Source of the DNA: Sciurus carolinensis
Lineage: Eukaryota; Chordata; Mammalia; Rodentia; Sciuridae
Direction of reading: 5' to 3'
Assembly (NCBI RefSeq): GCF_902686445.1
Contig: NC_062232.1
Location: forward strand, 11,391,105 to 11,455,104
Length of the DNA stretch: 64,000 nucleotides
Positions 1-14,300 of this stretch are shown here, piece by piece. The notes below the pieces were generated by a model. The model was not told the origin of the DNA and searched no databases. It saw only the letters and a list, made by a program, of their open reading frames with translations. Numbering within the stretch: the first letter of the stretch is position 1; each line of letters opens with the position of its first letter. The position numbers and the translations under genes were made by a program.

Positions 1-112
1 TCATCCATGTAACAGCAAGATCAGAATCCTGGCACCAAAGATATGGGGCAACACAACTATATGAAGAGTACTCTAGAGGATTCATTTTTATTTTTATTTT
101 ATTTTTTAGTAG

Positions 113-330
113 AGCCGGGCATGGTGGTGCACACCTGTAATCCCAGTGGCTTGGGTGGCTGAGGCAGGAGGATTGCAAGTTCAAAGTCAGCCTCAACAAA
201 AAGTGAGGTGCTAAGCAACTCAGTGAAATCCTGTCTCTAAGTCAAATACAAAATAGGGCTGGGATGTGGCTCAGTGGTTAAGTGCCCTTGAGTTCAATCC
301 CCGGTACCCCCTATCTCAAAAAAAAATTAG
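113..330 (+). repeat. B1-ID dimer SINE
   Basis: A B1-like left half (GGCATGGTGGTGCACACC, then GGCTGAGGCAGGAGGATTGC) is joined through an A-rich linker to an ID-like right half with a tRNA-type A box and a B box around TTCAATCCCCGG, then an A tail. This dimer is typical of squirrel genomes. Confidence 0.9.
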
Positions 331-915
331 TAGAGATGAAAGTGAAGCCCTATACTTAGATTTTAGAGGAACACTTATTCACCACAGAAATACACATGTG
401 ACATCAGGATGAATCACGGTTCACAGTAAAAGACCCAACAAACACTGTGGCATGACTTCTAAAACACAAACAAGACTGTCAACTAAGTTGATAGGATTGT
501 AGTATCTAGAACAAAGGCAGTCATACTCATTTTTTTCTTCATTGATCAAACCTCATCTGAAGTAACTGTTCATGCCAAATGAAGGGGGTATGTACAAAGT
601 ACAGTTCATCCAAAGGTGGATGAATATGGAATTTTAAGTGGAATTTTAAGGAATGGTTGAAAATTTGTATAGGATATTTAACTTCAAAAAGTACATAATT
701 GATGATAACATGAAAGTCATTAAAACATATTGAATACATACTCTTGTCCAGGTACTATGCTGTGTCTTATATGGTGATTGTTTACATCTATCTGGAAGGT
801 CATCTTGTAAAATAAGAATTGACATATTCTGGGTAACCTCATAGCAAGGAAATAGTAATGATGAATGGAAGGCATTGGAGAACTGTTGATTCAATTCCAT
901 GTAACACAGAACTTT

Positions 916-1370
916 CTTTTTTTAAATTTATTTTTATTGTAAACAAATGGGATACATGTTGTTTCTGCTTATACATGAAGTAAAGGCATACCATTTGTGT
1001 AATCATACATCTACATAGGGTAATGGTGTTTGATTCATTCTGTTATTTTTTCCCTCCCCCCCACCCCTCCCACCCCTCTTTTCCCTCTATACAGTCCCTC
1101 CTTCCTCCATTCTTGCCCCCCTCCCACCCCCCCATTATGTGTCATCATCTGCTTATCAGCGAGATCATTTGTCCTTTGGTTTTTTGAAATTGGCTTATCT
1201 CACTTAGCATGATATTCTCCAGTTTTATCCATTTGCCTGCACAAGCCATAATTTTATTATTCTTTATAGTTGAGTAATATTCCATTGTATATATATATAC
1301 CACAGTTTCTTTATCCATTCATCAATTGAAGGACATCTAGGTTGGTTCCACAATCTGGCTATTAGAACTT
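916..1370 (-). mobile_element. LINE-1 3' end fragment
   Basis: Read on the minus strand this is a LINE-1 3' end: the ORF2-tail/3'UTR junction (sense of 'tatctcacttagcatgat' and 'ttccattgtatatatata' on the plus strand), a polypurine 3'UTR segment seen here as a C-rich tract at 1050-1135, and an A-rich tail seen as T-rich sequence at the left edge. Confidence 0.8.
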
Positions 1371-2242
1371 TCTTATAATTGGTGTCATGTAGCAATAGGT
1401 TATTATACTTTGGAAGGCAGAAAGAGCCCCATCACACCAGATGGATTTAAGCAAATATTAAACTACTAAATAATGCCTGTCAAGGACATTGTACAGAATT
1501 TATGTTTTACTTTAGGGTTAAAGTCTCCATGGGTCCTTTGTCCATATTCTCTCCTGCTAATAGAAATGAGATTTGACGATGGAGGAAAATGAACTACCAG
1601 AAACTTGACTATAGAAGGGATGGTATGTATTCCTGGCATGAAATTTTCAAATATTTCTATTTTATTTGGCCTTAGTTGCTTGGGCTGGAAAGAGGAGGAT
1701 GGTCACTCCCCTTCATTCAGTACTCATATGAGTCCAAATCCAGTACTTTTCATCAAGACTTAATGGTGTTATCTGGAATGAACTCATGAAGCTTTCGTCC
1801 AGAACATACTTTAATTGTAGAAAGCCTTTCTCTCACCCCTACCACTTCTAGCCTAACAAGATTTTCTTTTCTCTGACAATATGATAATAAACTCACAAAC
1901 TCCATCTAAAAAGCTTATTCAACCAAATTGAATACTAAAAATTATTTTCCTCATTTCCACTCTCATTTTAACTTGGAATTCTTTTTCTACTTATCTTAAA
2001 TAACTCCTTTATCCTTTGGATTATAGCCAACAATAATGATGTATAAAAATAGCAATGTAATAGAGAATGATTTAAACTCAACTTTCTGTTAAAGAAAATG
2101 CTTTCAAAATGTGATCTCTATAATGTTCCTACAAGTACAGAATTTTTCAAAACTTTTATGTTGGATCTTACTCCAAAGACAATTTTGTTTGTAGAAATAA
2201 CTAAGATGACAAGGAACACAAAAGATTCCTGAGGTTTCTTAC

Positions 2243-2348
2243 CAAGCAAATGAGCAGGAAGGCATCCAGTTGGACTGATATAGGAAGGGTAGGTATCCAT
2301 CAACTTTGCTCTCACGTAAGCATGAAGATGTTCATATAATGGTTTAAT
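2243..2348 (-). CDS. ACE2: ACE2 coding exon 6
   Basis: A 106-nt exon flanked on the minus strand by a pyrimidine-rich CAG acceptor and a GTAAG donor. It opens in phase 0 with [16 protein letters not shown] and ends one base into the next codon after PAHLLG, covering about residues 233-267 of the peptidase domain. Sequence and phase match the ACE2 family. Confidence 0.96.
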
Positions 2349-5300
2349 CTGAAAAGCCCAGGAAGAAAGTTTAAGACAAAGGGTAAGCAAATCAAATTTC
2401 TAACACTCAATGCTAGAAATAAGAGCTTCATTACGTAAGTAGAATTTCCTAAATTATTTCTTCTTCTCTCCAATATTCTGGAATTTCAAAGCATTCCTTC
2501 TTTACAGGTATTGATGATGACTAGCCTTACCATATCAATCAATAAAAACACCTGGAAGAATGCAGATCTCAAAAAGATAACAGATACCCAAAGAACATTT
2601 CATTTTTAAATTGAGGTATAATTTACAGACCGTAAAATTCACCCATTTTAAGTCTATAGTTTTGTAAGTTTTAATAAATTAAAATTGCTGAGAAACTATC
2701 ACCAGCATCCAGTTTTCAAATACTTCCATTCCCACACACCAAATTTCCTTTTGCCTATTAGCAGCCAATTCCATTCTCGCCTCCAGATCCCAATAATGAC
2801 TGAAATTATTTCTGTCTCTATACTTTTGCCTCTTCTAGACATTTTATGTAAACAAAATCACATGTGATCTTTTATGTCTGACTCCCTTTGCAGAGAACGA
2901 TGTTTAGGTTCATCCATATCGTTGTGTGTATCAGTAGTTCTTTCCATTTCATTACTGAGTAGTATTGCATTGTATGAAACTATTAGAGTCAGTTTATCCA
3001 CTCACCAGTTAAAAGATGACTTGGTTATTTCCAGTTCGGTGCTATTATGAATAATGCTGCCATGAACATTTGCGTATGTCTTTCTTGGATATGTACATTT
3101 CATTTATCTCATATAGATAGCTAAGATTGGAATACCTAAGTCATATGGTAAGTGTACATATAACATTTTAAGAAATTGTCAAACTGTTTTCCAAAGTGAC
3201 TGCCATTTTACATTTCTGCCAGAAGTCTCCACTGGTATTGTCAATCTTTTTTGCCATAGCCATTCTGGCAGATGTGCAGATTTTCATCATGATTCTAGTT
3301 TGCATTTACCTAATAACTTCCTAACTTGTTTATTAGTCACTTGTGCAATTTCTTAGATCTTTTGCCTATTTCTTTTTTGGGGGTACTGTTTATTTTACTT
3401 CCATTTTTGATACTTCTACCCAACTATGGCTGTGACAGTAGATTCACATCAGAAGTTTGAAGGTACAGGGATAAAGAGGAGGCATGGGGGTCAAAATGAA
3501 GGAAGAGGGGCATACCAAGAAGTGATGGGACACTTCTACTCACAGAACTCTCTTCCCTGGAAAAACTTCCTTAGTCAAGAAGAGAGAAAGGAGAAATACT
3601 AGGGAATGATACTGGTCAAATTAGATTGTTATATTGTGTGCATGTACAAATATGTAAAAATAAATCCCACCATTATATACAACTATAATATACTAATAAA
3701 AATGTGGGAAAAAACTTCCTTAGTCAAAGGCTAATGAAATAATAGTATCAACTGTCCCTCAGAAAGGAGAAAACTCTATGGTTCTACTAGCAAAGGAAGA
3801 CGGTGCCAGCCACAAGTACCTCATAGAAACCATTCCCCATAATCTAAAAGATTATTCCTTCTTAAAATTTTTCCTTCGAATCTGTCTATTGGCAACTACT
3901 GATCAGTGAGCAAAAGGAGAAGTTAAGCAGAGCAATTCTGATCATGTGTAGAGCCTGCCTTATTATTCTCAAAAATCATTTCAAGCTCTAATATTCCATA
4001 ATTCTGAGGCCTGGGAATGGCTGTCCACTATGTTAAAAACAACCCAGAAGTCCTTTGGCTATTTTCTGTCTTTTCTGTGCACTGTGGTTCCTCAGTTACC
4101 TCTGCAAATGTACGTTCCACATCTTCAATCAACTGGTTGCGGTTATAGCCATAACCATCTGCTCCCTCTGCTTCATAATCTCCTCTCCAATAATCCCCAT
4201 AGTCTTCATAATCTGGTTTTAAAAAGCAAAAGAAGAGAACATAAGTGAAAGAAAAGAGAGAAAATGGAGTTTGCATAGATTAGCTTCCTGAGAAGTTAAA
4301 AGAAATTTATAGATTTATCACATTTTTATTGCCCTTCCAAACATCAACTCAAAGGGATGGAAATGAATAACAACACTAGCTAATTCTGTTAAGCACTTGT
4401 TCTGTGTCAGGAGTTGAAATGTGTTATCTTATTAATAAACACAAAAACTATAGGAGATTGCCATTATTATAACTCCCACTGTGCAGATGAACAGCCTGTG
4501 CATATTTCTGAAATAAATTGTGTTGTATATATTTAAGGTATACACATGATGTTATGAGATAAAGATACATATTAAAATGTTTATTATAGTGAAACAAATT
4601 AACATACCCAACATCTTGCATAGTTACCCTTTTTTTTCTCCTGTGGCAAAAGCAGCTATAATCTATTCATTTAGCAAAAATTTGGAATACAGTACACTAC
4701 ATTAACTGCAGTGCTCACGTACATTAGATCTTTAGACTTACAGTATCCTGCTACCTTGTACCCTTTGACCTACATCTCCCCATTTTCTCCTATCCCATCC
4801 CTTATAGCCATGATTTTATTCTCTTTCTTTGTATATTTGACCTTTTTGTTTTTTAGAGTCCACATACACATGAAACCATGCAGTATTTTTCTTCCTCTGT
4901 CAAGTTTATTTCATTTAGCATGATGTCCTCCAGGTTCATCCATGTTATAGCAAATGATAGAATTTCCCCCCTTTTAAGGCTGAATAACATTCTATTGTAC
5001 ATATGTTCCACAGTTTCTTATCCATTTGTCTGATGATGGGCACCTTAGCTGTTCCCATTTCTTTTTTTAAATTTTTATTTTTAGTTGTAAGTGGACAATA
5101 ATAACTTTGTCTTATTTATTTATTTATATGTGGTGCTGAGGATGGAACCCAGTGCCTCACACATGCTAGGCAAGTGCTCTACCACTGAGCCACAACCCCA
5201 GCCCCCCCATTTATTTATTATTGTAAATAATGTACAATGAACATGGGAGTGCAAATATATTTTTGAGGTGATGATTTCATTTCCTTTGAGTATATCCCAA

Positions 5301-8300
5301 GAAGAGGGATTGAAGGTCATATACATTTTTAATTTCTTTAGGAACCTTCATACTGTTTTCTATAATGGCCACACCAATCCACATTCTCACCAATGATCTA
5401 TGCTTAGAGCAATTAAACCACTAATCCAAGGTCATGTAGCTAGTAAGGGACAGAAGCACATCCCTACTTTTCTAACCCTGGAACTTTACTCCATAGGTCA
5501 GTTTATATCATTAGGTTTAAAACATGTGACTGGATCTCTAAGTCTTTTTTTTAGTTGTAGATGGACACAATACCTTTTTAAAATTTATTTTCATGTGGTG
5601 CTGAGGATTAAACCCAGTGCCTCAAATATGATAGGCAAGTGCTCTACCAGTGAGCTACAACCTCAGTCCATGGATCTCTAAGTCTTTTTATTCTCATTTT
5701 GTTCAGGGCCTTATATTTTCAGATATGACCCTACTCATCTTAGACATTGTAACAGTGGGCCTGTGTTTGTTTGCAAATTATATGTATACACAGCACATCT
5801 CTCTGCTTCATTTAGTATCTAACCATCAGGAAAAACAAGTTTGTATTAGGGTATTAGCTAATAAAGTTTGCAAATATATTTTAATCATTTTTATTTTTAC
5901 ACATGCATTGGCAATGAATGATCAGAAAGATGAGGAAAGAAATAATTTGGATAGAAGGATATGCATGATAAAATTGATGATAAGCTACTGTCTTCAGCTT
6001 GCCTAAGGCAATGGAAGAAACTAATAACAATAAATGAAAAAAAAAATTCTTACTCAACCCCAGGGGGCAGTGAATTAGCAAAGCATAAAATTATTCATAA
6101 CACCATGACTTCAGCTCATTATAAAGGTAGAAGAATAAGTTATGATATAGAAATTCCTTCCCAAGTTAATATTTTATGACTACTTGATTCAAGTTATAAC
6201 TACAACTGAAGAAAATAAAGGGTTTCCAGCTTAAACTAATCTGACTTTTTTTCTTTCTTAGTCACCACCCTGAGGTAGACATGTAAATGAGTTTTGAAAA
6301 TGAACTGTGGCCAGGGCTGAGATTGTGCAGCGCTTGCCTAGCACATGTGAGACACTGGCTTTGATCCTCAGCACCATATATAAAACTAAACAAAACAAAG
6401 TAATTATTAAAAAATCCACTTAAAAAAAAAGAAAGAAAATGAACTGTGGCCAGATGAGGGTTTATGTAAAGGACAGTGTCTCTGTCTCTCATTCCGTGTG
6501 AGAAATAGGATCCGTGTGATTCCCTCAGGAACCCTTGGGGGACTGAGACTTCCCTGGATAACTTATAATTAATAATTTCTGGATAATTAATTCCTTTGAG
6601 ACCTTGTAGTTGAATCTCATCCCTGAGCTGTTTAAACTACAGAGTTCCAGTGTACCTTTTTTCTTGCCCCAGTAGTTTCCTCTTGAGACAGGTAACATGA
6701 ATGGTTTAGCAAATGACTGTCCATTTAGGGGCATCTTGATATCAAAGGTCACGCTCAATCATGAATTGGAAATAGTCCCATGGTCCCACAGAGATCTACA
6801 GTCCAGCAAACTTACCATTTGCTCTTGCCATCTCATTTTTCAGGACCACGTACTCTTCATATAACGGCCTCAGCTGCTTGCCAACCTCAGACCTCCAGCC
6901 TTCCCAAACCCAGAGCCTCTCATTATAGTCTGTGCTGTTTGCCATTATGTCATCCAAACCTGTTATCCCAAAGTCCCAAAGGAAAATAAACATGCTTTTG
7001 TAAAAAATTGTATTTGTAAACAATTATATGAACTTTAAAGAATTAAAAGATTGGCAGACGTCAAAGTTGTGGAGTTATTAAATGAAATCTCGTGATTAAT
7101 TAACCTCCTTGCCTTTACTATAGATCCAAATTATGTTCACAGAGAAAAATACACCAGTTTAATAATTTGGTTACTGACAAATTACTTGAATGTGATAGAA
7201 TTTATAATGAGAGTTTTTTTTTCTTTTTGGCGGTGCTGGGGATCGAACATCAGGACCTTGTGCTTGCGAGGCAAGCACTCTACCAGCTGAGCTATCTCCC
7301 CAGCCCCTATAATGAGAGTTTTTAAAAGTTAAAAGAGCATCTGTGGTGCTGAAACAGATTTGTAATCTTATCACCTTTGGGTTGCCCATCTGAAAAGTGA
7401 AATGTCATTAGGTAAAATCAATCTCATTTTTAAAATTTGGGATTAAAAAAAGCAAATTTCATAATCACCACTCAAAACTAATAGCCTACCTGGTTCAAGT
7501 AGTAGGCACTCTTGTGGTTTATTTGGGTTACACACTTTTCCGGTACTGTAGATGGTGCTCATCATATTTAGAATTGTGTTCAACTGCAAATTGAAGATAA
7601 CAAATAATGTTGGAAAAGGAAAATATGCTAAAGAAAATTGTAACTTAAAGATACCCTTTTGGTCATGTGGCTTTTTGATGCCTCGAAATGTAGCAATTCA
7701 CTTCTTTTCCATGTATCTTCCTGTATGTAGGGGAGGAATACCTCATTTAATTTTCCTCACTGTCAACTAGCACATAATAAATGCATGAGGAATAACTGAA
7801 ATAAACAGATCTACCAGAACCCCAAGAATGTTTTTCAATTCCATATACACAAATATGTGTATTTTTTGGTTTAATTCAGCATTTATTAAGCCTCTACTAT
7901 GTCCTATACTTTGACAATTCTGAAATGAACACATCCCTGGCTCTCAAAGACCCCAGAGTCATGAGACAGTGAGGCAGCTATGAAATTAATAACTACATAA
8001 CAGAATGACAAGTGTTATAACTGTCACCAAAAAGTGATGTGACAATATTGGCTAGGGGGTGGGGGAATAGAGACCGATAACCTGGAGATTCAGGAATGAC
8101 TTCAAATGGAGGAGACATTAGAGCCGTGTCATGTAGAAGTAGGAATTAGTCTGGTAGAGAAGGGAAGTAGAGAGAAGAGCCTAAAAGATGGGAGGAGTTT
8201 GGAAATGACAATGCATTTTCAAGGAGTGGCGGCAAGTTGAACAACAGTGGAGTAACAATGTTCATTGAGGGAAGTGGAGGACATGAGAAAGGCAGAGGTA

Positions 8301-11300
8301 AGCAGGGGCCAGATCATGAGGGACCATCTATGCCATAGTGACAAATTTGAACTCTGTTCTGTAGGTAAAAGAAAGTAAAGAAAACCATGTAAAGAAAGAC
8401 GTACTATACAAAGTGTGGCCCATGGATCAGTGCAAAGCAGCAAAAGGTCTGTTTCCATGCTGTGATAGGTACAGGAATTGAGAGAGAGAGAGAGAGAGAG
8501 AGAAAATGAACTTTGAAAAATTATTTGATATTTCCATGGCACATAAGTAGGTAATTAATGAACTTAACCAAGTATTGATTTACAATGGATTGGAAATAAA
8601 GGAAGAAAGGAGGGAGAAAGGGAAGAGATGGTTGTGACTGGGGAAGAAGGAAGGAAGGGAAGAGATGAGAGGGAGTGGGAGGGAAGGAGGGAGGAAGGAA
8701 GGAAGGAAGAGAGGAAGGGAGGGAGGGACAGGTTCTCTCCCACAGATGATTTAAGAAGCACTGTATTAAAGGTCCTGTTTCCCCTTTTCCTAGTTTCCTC
8801 TTCCATTATTCTTCCACTCTGCTAGAGTCATTATACTACAATAGTAAAGAGATAACCAGGCTTGAAACTTCCACAAAATCCCATAGTCCAAGAGAACAAA
8901 CCTAAATTCTTTACCTTGCCACAAAACCCCTCATAGTCTCTTCTCTGCCTGCTTCCTCAACCTCCTTCCTCTTCACTGAACACATGCATCCTGGACTCTC
9001 CCTCTTTCCCAAACTTCAAGCTCTTACTTGCATTTAACCAGTTTTAAAATCTGGCTACATATTACAATTATTTGGGGATCTTTTAAAAACAGAATGTCCA
9101 AGTTCCACCCAGGCTAGACTATGCTGCCTAAGTTAAAATGGCCAAGGTTTCTCATGGCGTCCTTATGAAAACAATGGAGAAACATGGAATGGATAAGATA
9201 AAGTGGATTGATAACTAGTGGGATAATTGGATCCAAAGAATGCAGAATAATAAATATCAACTTGTAGAAATAAATACCATATGGTTTTATCTCTGCCCTT
9301 ATCATGCATTTTTATTTTTATAAAAATGTCCTTGTTCCAAAGGACAAGTAACTGAGAAAGAAGACTTTGATGTTAAATAACTAAACATTTTAGATAAAAA
9401 TATTTCAGTAGGTTATAACAGGGGTCTGCAAACTATGTTCTGCAGACCAAGTCCTGGCTGCTGCTTGTTTTTGTTATTTTTTGGAACACAGCCACATCCA
9501 TTCATTTATATATTAGCTATGGCTGATTTCCTGCTACAATGGCAGAGCTGCCTAGTTGTGACACCAACAATATGGCCTGCAAAACCTAAAATAGTTACTA
9601 TTTGTTCCTTTACAGAAAAAACTTTGCCAATTCCTGGGCTAGAGGAATGGAATGAGGGATGTTATTGGAACAGGGGTGAATATAGGCTTTCTCGAATTTG
9701 GACAAACTATCTAAGAAAACAAAATTTTGAAGTGCCATTTGAGGGCAACGTTGGTGGAAGAGATTCGGAGACTCCACTGACAGTGAGGTTGACATGAGTC
9801 AACCATGGCATTTGGCTATCAAAAAACAAAACAATCTAATACGGTCCTAGACTGCCTTAGCAGGTATAGATCATAGGGTGCAGAATGTCATATTCCTGCT
9901 CACTTCTGTGCAGATCATAACCCAGCGTCTTCTTCCACCCTCTAAAAGATTCCAGTTTGGATAATAAATTATAGTCACCTGACCTTTGTAATGTCAGCAT
10001 TACTATCTTTGCAGATGAAGGAAGCATCCATGGGTGACATTAATATTTCTCAAACATTTCAACTCCTGGGGGCAGTACTGAAATGTTCCTGAACATACCT
10101 GTTTCTGTTTTTCGGTGGAGAGCACCGAGGACCCACTTTGCTGAAGTGCCTGCAATTGACGCTTGACTGTGAGATTCTGAATGTTTTGTAGGGGATACGT
10201 TTTAGCAAGCTTTGACTGTTCTTCATAAAAGGCAGACCATTTGGCCCCAGCCTCATTCTGAAATGGCAAAAAATAAAATTGAAGTTGGAAGAGCACTGAT
10301 TAAATAGATAAAGCAGAAGATATGGTCCAGAGAACATCTGGTGAAACATATACTATTTCCTGAGTGGCTTAGTCCTCTACTTTGCTGAAGGTCAAGGTCA
10401 GGTTAAAAGTGATCAGGCCACTCTTGGTCACTCTCTCTTTTTGGCCCAGTGCCTAGTTTTCCCAAGGGTCCTGTCCCCAGAACTGGAAGTAAATTCTCAC
10501 AGATAATACACACTGTGAGGCCTTGGAATTTATGGCCTTAGTGCAGTGACGTGGGCGAGTTGGCTAAGGATTCAAGGATGAATGCTTTTAAAGGAGAACT
10601 GAGTAGAGCTCAGAGTGGACATAGTGGGAACATAGTCCCTCATGACCATGGGAACCAAGAGGAATGAGAACCAGATCACAGTAAGCTCCTAGGTGCCATG
10701 ACTTAGCACAGAGATTCTGACCTCAAGTTGTGATCCCAAAAGAAGACTTCACAGGACATGGCCATTTGGTAGCCATGGAAATTTTCTACCAGCAGAAGAA
10801 ATCAACAAGCAGGTCATGATGCCAGGACATGCTTGTTTCCCCTCCCCCCATCTTGAATATCAATAGGAAAGTGGACTTCTCCAGATTTTTCTTGCACAGT
10901 CTTCTCCCAATAAACAAATTCATTTCCACTTATCAAAGATTAAAATGAACAACTACTTTGTATATCATACTGCCCTAGACCATACAAAAGAGGTAGCTGA
11001 GGCTGGCTTTGAACCTGCCATCCTCCTGCCTCAGCCTCCTGAATTGCTGGGATTACAGTATGCACCACTGTGCCCAGCCTCATTTAAACTTTTAATAACC
11101 CTGTGAGATAGAAAATCATGGCATCTGCATTTTTATATGTGTAGGAAGGGACTTAGAGAAATAGTGGAGCTGCCAATCAATTGCCAGCATTCAATTCAGG
11201 GCCCTTGTGGCAGACAGACTCTAAGATGGCTCCCATAATCCCTCCCTCTGGTGGGCACAACCTTGTGCAATTTCCTTCTCTTAAGAGCAGACCTGAGACT

Positions 11301-14300
11301 TGCTTCTAGCCAACCATGTACAGCAAGGTGACAGGATATATATATTTACATCACAAAAGATTATAAGTTTTATCTGGCTAGAAGACTCCCTTGTTGACTT
11401 TGATGCAGCAAGAAGCCATAATATGAGTTGTCCTGTGGAAAGGGCCACATGGGAAGCAATTGAAGAGGGCTTCTAACATTCTGCAATAAACCAAGGACCT
11501 TAGTTCAGCAGCATACAAAGATCTGAAAGTTAACACTAACCACACTGGCTTGGAAGTGGATCTCTCTCACCTCAAGTCTCAGAGGAGACCCTGACTCTAG
11601 CTACCACCTTGAATATGACCTTATAAGAATTAGAAAAAGAAGATCCATCTAAACCGTGCCTGGGCTCCTGACCCATGAAAACTGTGGCATAATACATGTG
11701 TGTTGTTTTAAGCCACTAAGCTTGTGGTAACTTTACTATAATAGATAACTAGTACAGATCCCAAAGGCAGAACTCCAGGTATGACTGCACTTTCCAGGCT
11801 AAGGAATTTTACTTTTATCCTGTGAGTATCAGGCAGTCACTGAGAAGCTTTAAGCAGGCATGTGACATGATGGAAATGGTGCATGAAAGTCACAATAATG
11901 GACCAAACAAGAGAAAATAGTGGCAGTGAAAATGGAATTTTTTTTTTTCCTGCAGTGCTGGGAATTGAACCTAGGGCCTTATGCTTGTGAAGCAAGTGCT
12001 CTATCAACTGAGCTATATCTCCAGCCCTAACTTTTGTCTTTATTGAACACCTGCAACCCCTCAGGAACTGCTTCTCAGTTAATCTTCACATACACCAACT
12101 TTAAAAAAAAATTTTTTTAAATATATTTTTTAGTTTCAATGGATATTTATTTATTTATTTATTTATATGCAGTGCTAAGGATTGAACCCAGGGCCTCACA
12201 CATGCTAGACAAGTGTTCCACCTCTGCGCCACAGCCCCAGCCCCACATAGGACAACTTTTTTGAAGCAGTTGTCATCATCTCCATTTCAAAAATGAGGGA
12301 AACGAGACACAGAGCAGGTAAACAACTCTTCTTAGGTCATATGGCTAGTAATTGAAAGGACCAGGGCACCAACCCAGGTGTATTTACCTCCAAAGCTAAT
12401 GCTCTGAACCACTGTCCTATCAATTGTATTTGACACATTCTAGTTTTCTCTCTAACATGCAGGAGTGGGAGGAAGTGAACAGTGGAAAGAAGAGTTTGGT
12501 CTAAGAATACTGGCTTATCAATCCCTACCTTTCTTCATCCTATTCAGGATCATTTACTGTTATTTAAAATTCTTGGTAAAACTTTGATGCCAAATTATAA
12601 TTTCATTGTTGATCTATTTTGGAAACAACTCACAACTCCCCCAAATTCTTCAGTCTTCCAGTATTTTTTATTTTACTGCGTGTGGGTACTTTGAGGCTGA
12701 TTTATTTTTGTCACTACTACTATACAAGTGTTATACTTTATATTACCAAAAAATTACTTCACATTGACTTGCATTTTGGCCTCTGAGAATATACTGTTCC
12801 TTCCCAAGCTATTCTTTTTAATATTATTTATACCTTATTCCATATCCTCGCCTTAAGGCTCCTAAGCCTTAATAAAACAGATTGGCTGGAATGCAGAGAA
12901 TGGAAGTCAGTTCATATATACTATTCAGATTGTTTAGATAATGGTCAACAGCTATATGTAGTTTTTAGACCCGAATAATGGATGAAATGAAATACAGTAT
13001 GCTAGTTTACATAAATCCAGGACTTGAGAGAAACTATTACAGATAAAATAGGTGACATTCCACACTATCCCCGTGCAAGGCAGGAGAGAAGCAACTAAAA
13101 CAGAAAAATTCTCCACAGCCATGCCTGGGAGTTTGGGGACAAGACACACATTGTTCATCTAGTACCTTGGAACCTAACAAGTTTGGAGGAAAACCTCTAC
13201 CCTTGAGTTCCATATGCTGGCCCAGATCAGGACCTCAAAACCACATCAGGTTCAAAAGATGAAAGTTGCATAGATTACATTTTAAGTATATCCCCCAAAC
13301 TGGAATATTTTTTTAAAAAACTTCTTTTAAAAAATATTTTTAGTTGTAAATGGACACAATACATTTATTTCATTTATTTATTTTCATGTGGTGCTGAGAA
13401 TCAAACCCTGTACCTCACATGTGCTAGGCAAGTGCTCTATCACTGAACTACAACCCCAGCCCAAACTGGCTTGCTTTTTTTTTTTTTTGGTACTGAGAAT
13501 TGAACCCAGGGGCCCTTAAATACTGAGCCACATGCCCAGCTCTTCTTTATATATTATTTAGAGACAGTGTCTCCCTGAGTTGCTTAGGGCCTTGGTAAGT
13601 TGCGGAGGCTGGTTTTGAACTCATGATCCTCCTATCTCAGCCTCCAGAGCCACTGGGATTACAGACCTGCTTTAATGTGCCCAGCTCCAAACTGGCATGT
13701 TTTTAAAAACACTTATTCAACAGTAATATAACTTATGAATATGAATCCCACTACTCCACCTTAGGATTCAAAAATTTTTTTGTATTTTAGATGGGAGGTT
13801 TAATAGTTTAAAATTTTAACTTTTAAACACTTACAAACATTTTTTAGTTTTTCTGTATTTTATCTATGGAGGGAAAAGTGCTCAGCCCTGAATTCCATTT
13901 TACTTGCATTACAGTGATCTTTCCTCACTCCTATGCTCGTGTGTGGGTATTATGGGTACACTGAAGCATGGAACAGACCCATTAGAGATAAAGATTAAGT
14001 TAACCTTTTTTTCCTTCAGTACAGAATAGTGGTTTTGAATGACCCTGCTCTGCGGTGCATGGTGGTGCATGCTTGTAATCCCAGCAACCCAGGAGGCTGA
14101 GATAGGAGGATTGCACGTTCAAAGCCAGCCTCAGCAACTTAGTGAGACCCTGTCTCAAAATAAAAAAATAAACAGGCCTGGGAATGTAGTTTAGTGGTAA
14201 AGCGTCCCTGGGTTAGATCTCCAGTACCCCCCCACCAAAAAAAAAAAAGTATGGCCCCCAGCTTCTGATAACTAAGAAATATTTATGAAGTGTTCTTAGA

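Larger units (their letters stand above)
1..2242 (-). other. ACE2 intron 6 (partial)
   Basis: Non-coding. It contains a B1-ID SINE near the left edge, a LINE-1 3' fragment at about 916-1370 and otherwise unremarkable single-copy sequence. No further ACE2 exon was recognised between position 1 and exon 6. Confidence 0.8.
2349..4099 (-). other. ACE2 intron 5
   Basis: Non-coding. It holds an old LINE-1 3' fragment (about 2605-3410) and a short younger LINE-1 3' tail with a target-site duplication (3558-3729). The rest shows nothing recognisable. Confidence 0.85.
4213..6815 (-). other. ACE2 intron 4
   Basis: Non-coding. It contains a LINE-1 3' fragment (about 4530-5400) interrupted by an ID-type SINE, a second minus-oriented ID-type SINE (about 5545-5670), and a plus-strand ID element with a 19-bp target duplication near 6.3-6.45 kb. 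Open frames in 5.4-6.2 kb are short and without recognisable domains. Confidence 0.8.
7584..10098 (-). other. ACE2 intron 2
   Basis: Non-coding. It contains an old interspersed repeat (about 8085-8360), a (GA)n run and a roughly 150-bp purine-rich tract (8478-8740), and a hAT-like DNA-transposon remnant (9419-9636). The remaining sequence shows no recognisable feature. Confidence 0.85.

Noticed and set aside
8564..8825. Lys/Arg/Glu-rich and Ser/Leu/Pro-rich open frames
   Set aside because: Both frames are low-complexity translations of the purine-rich tract.
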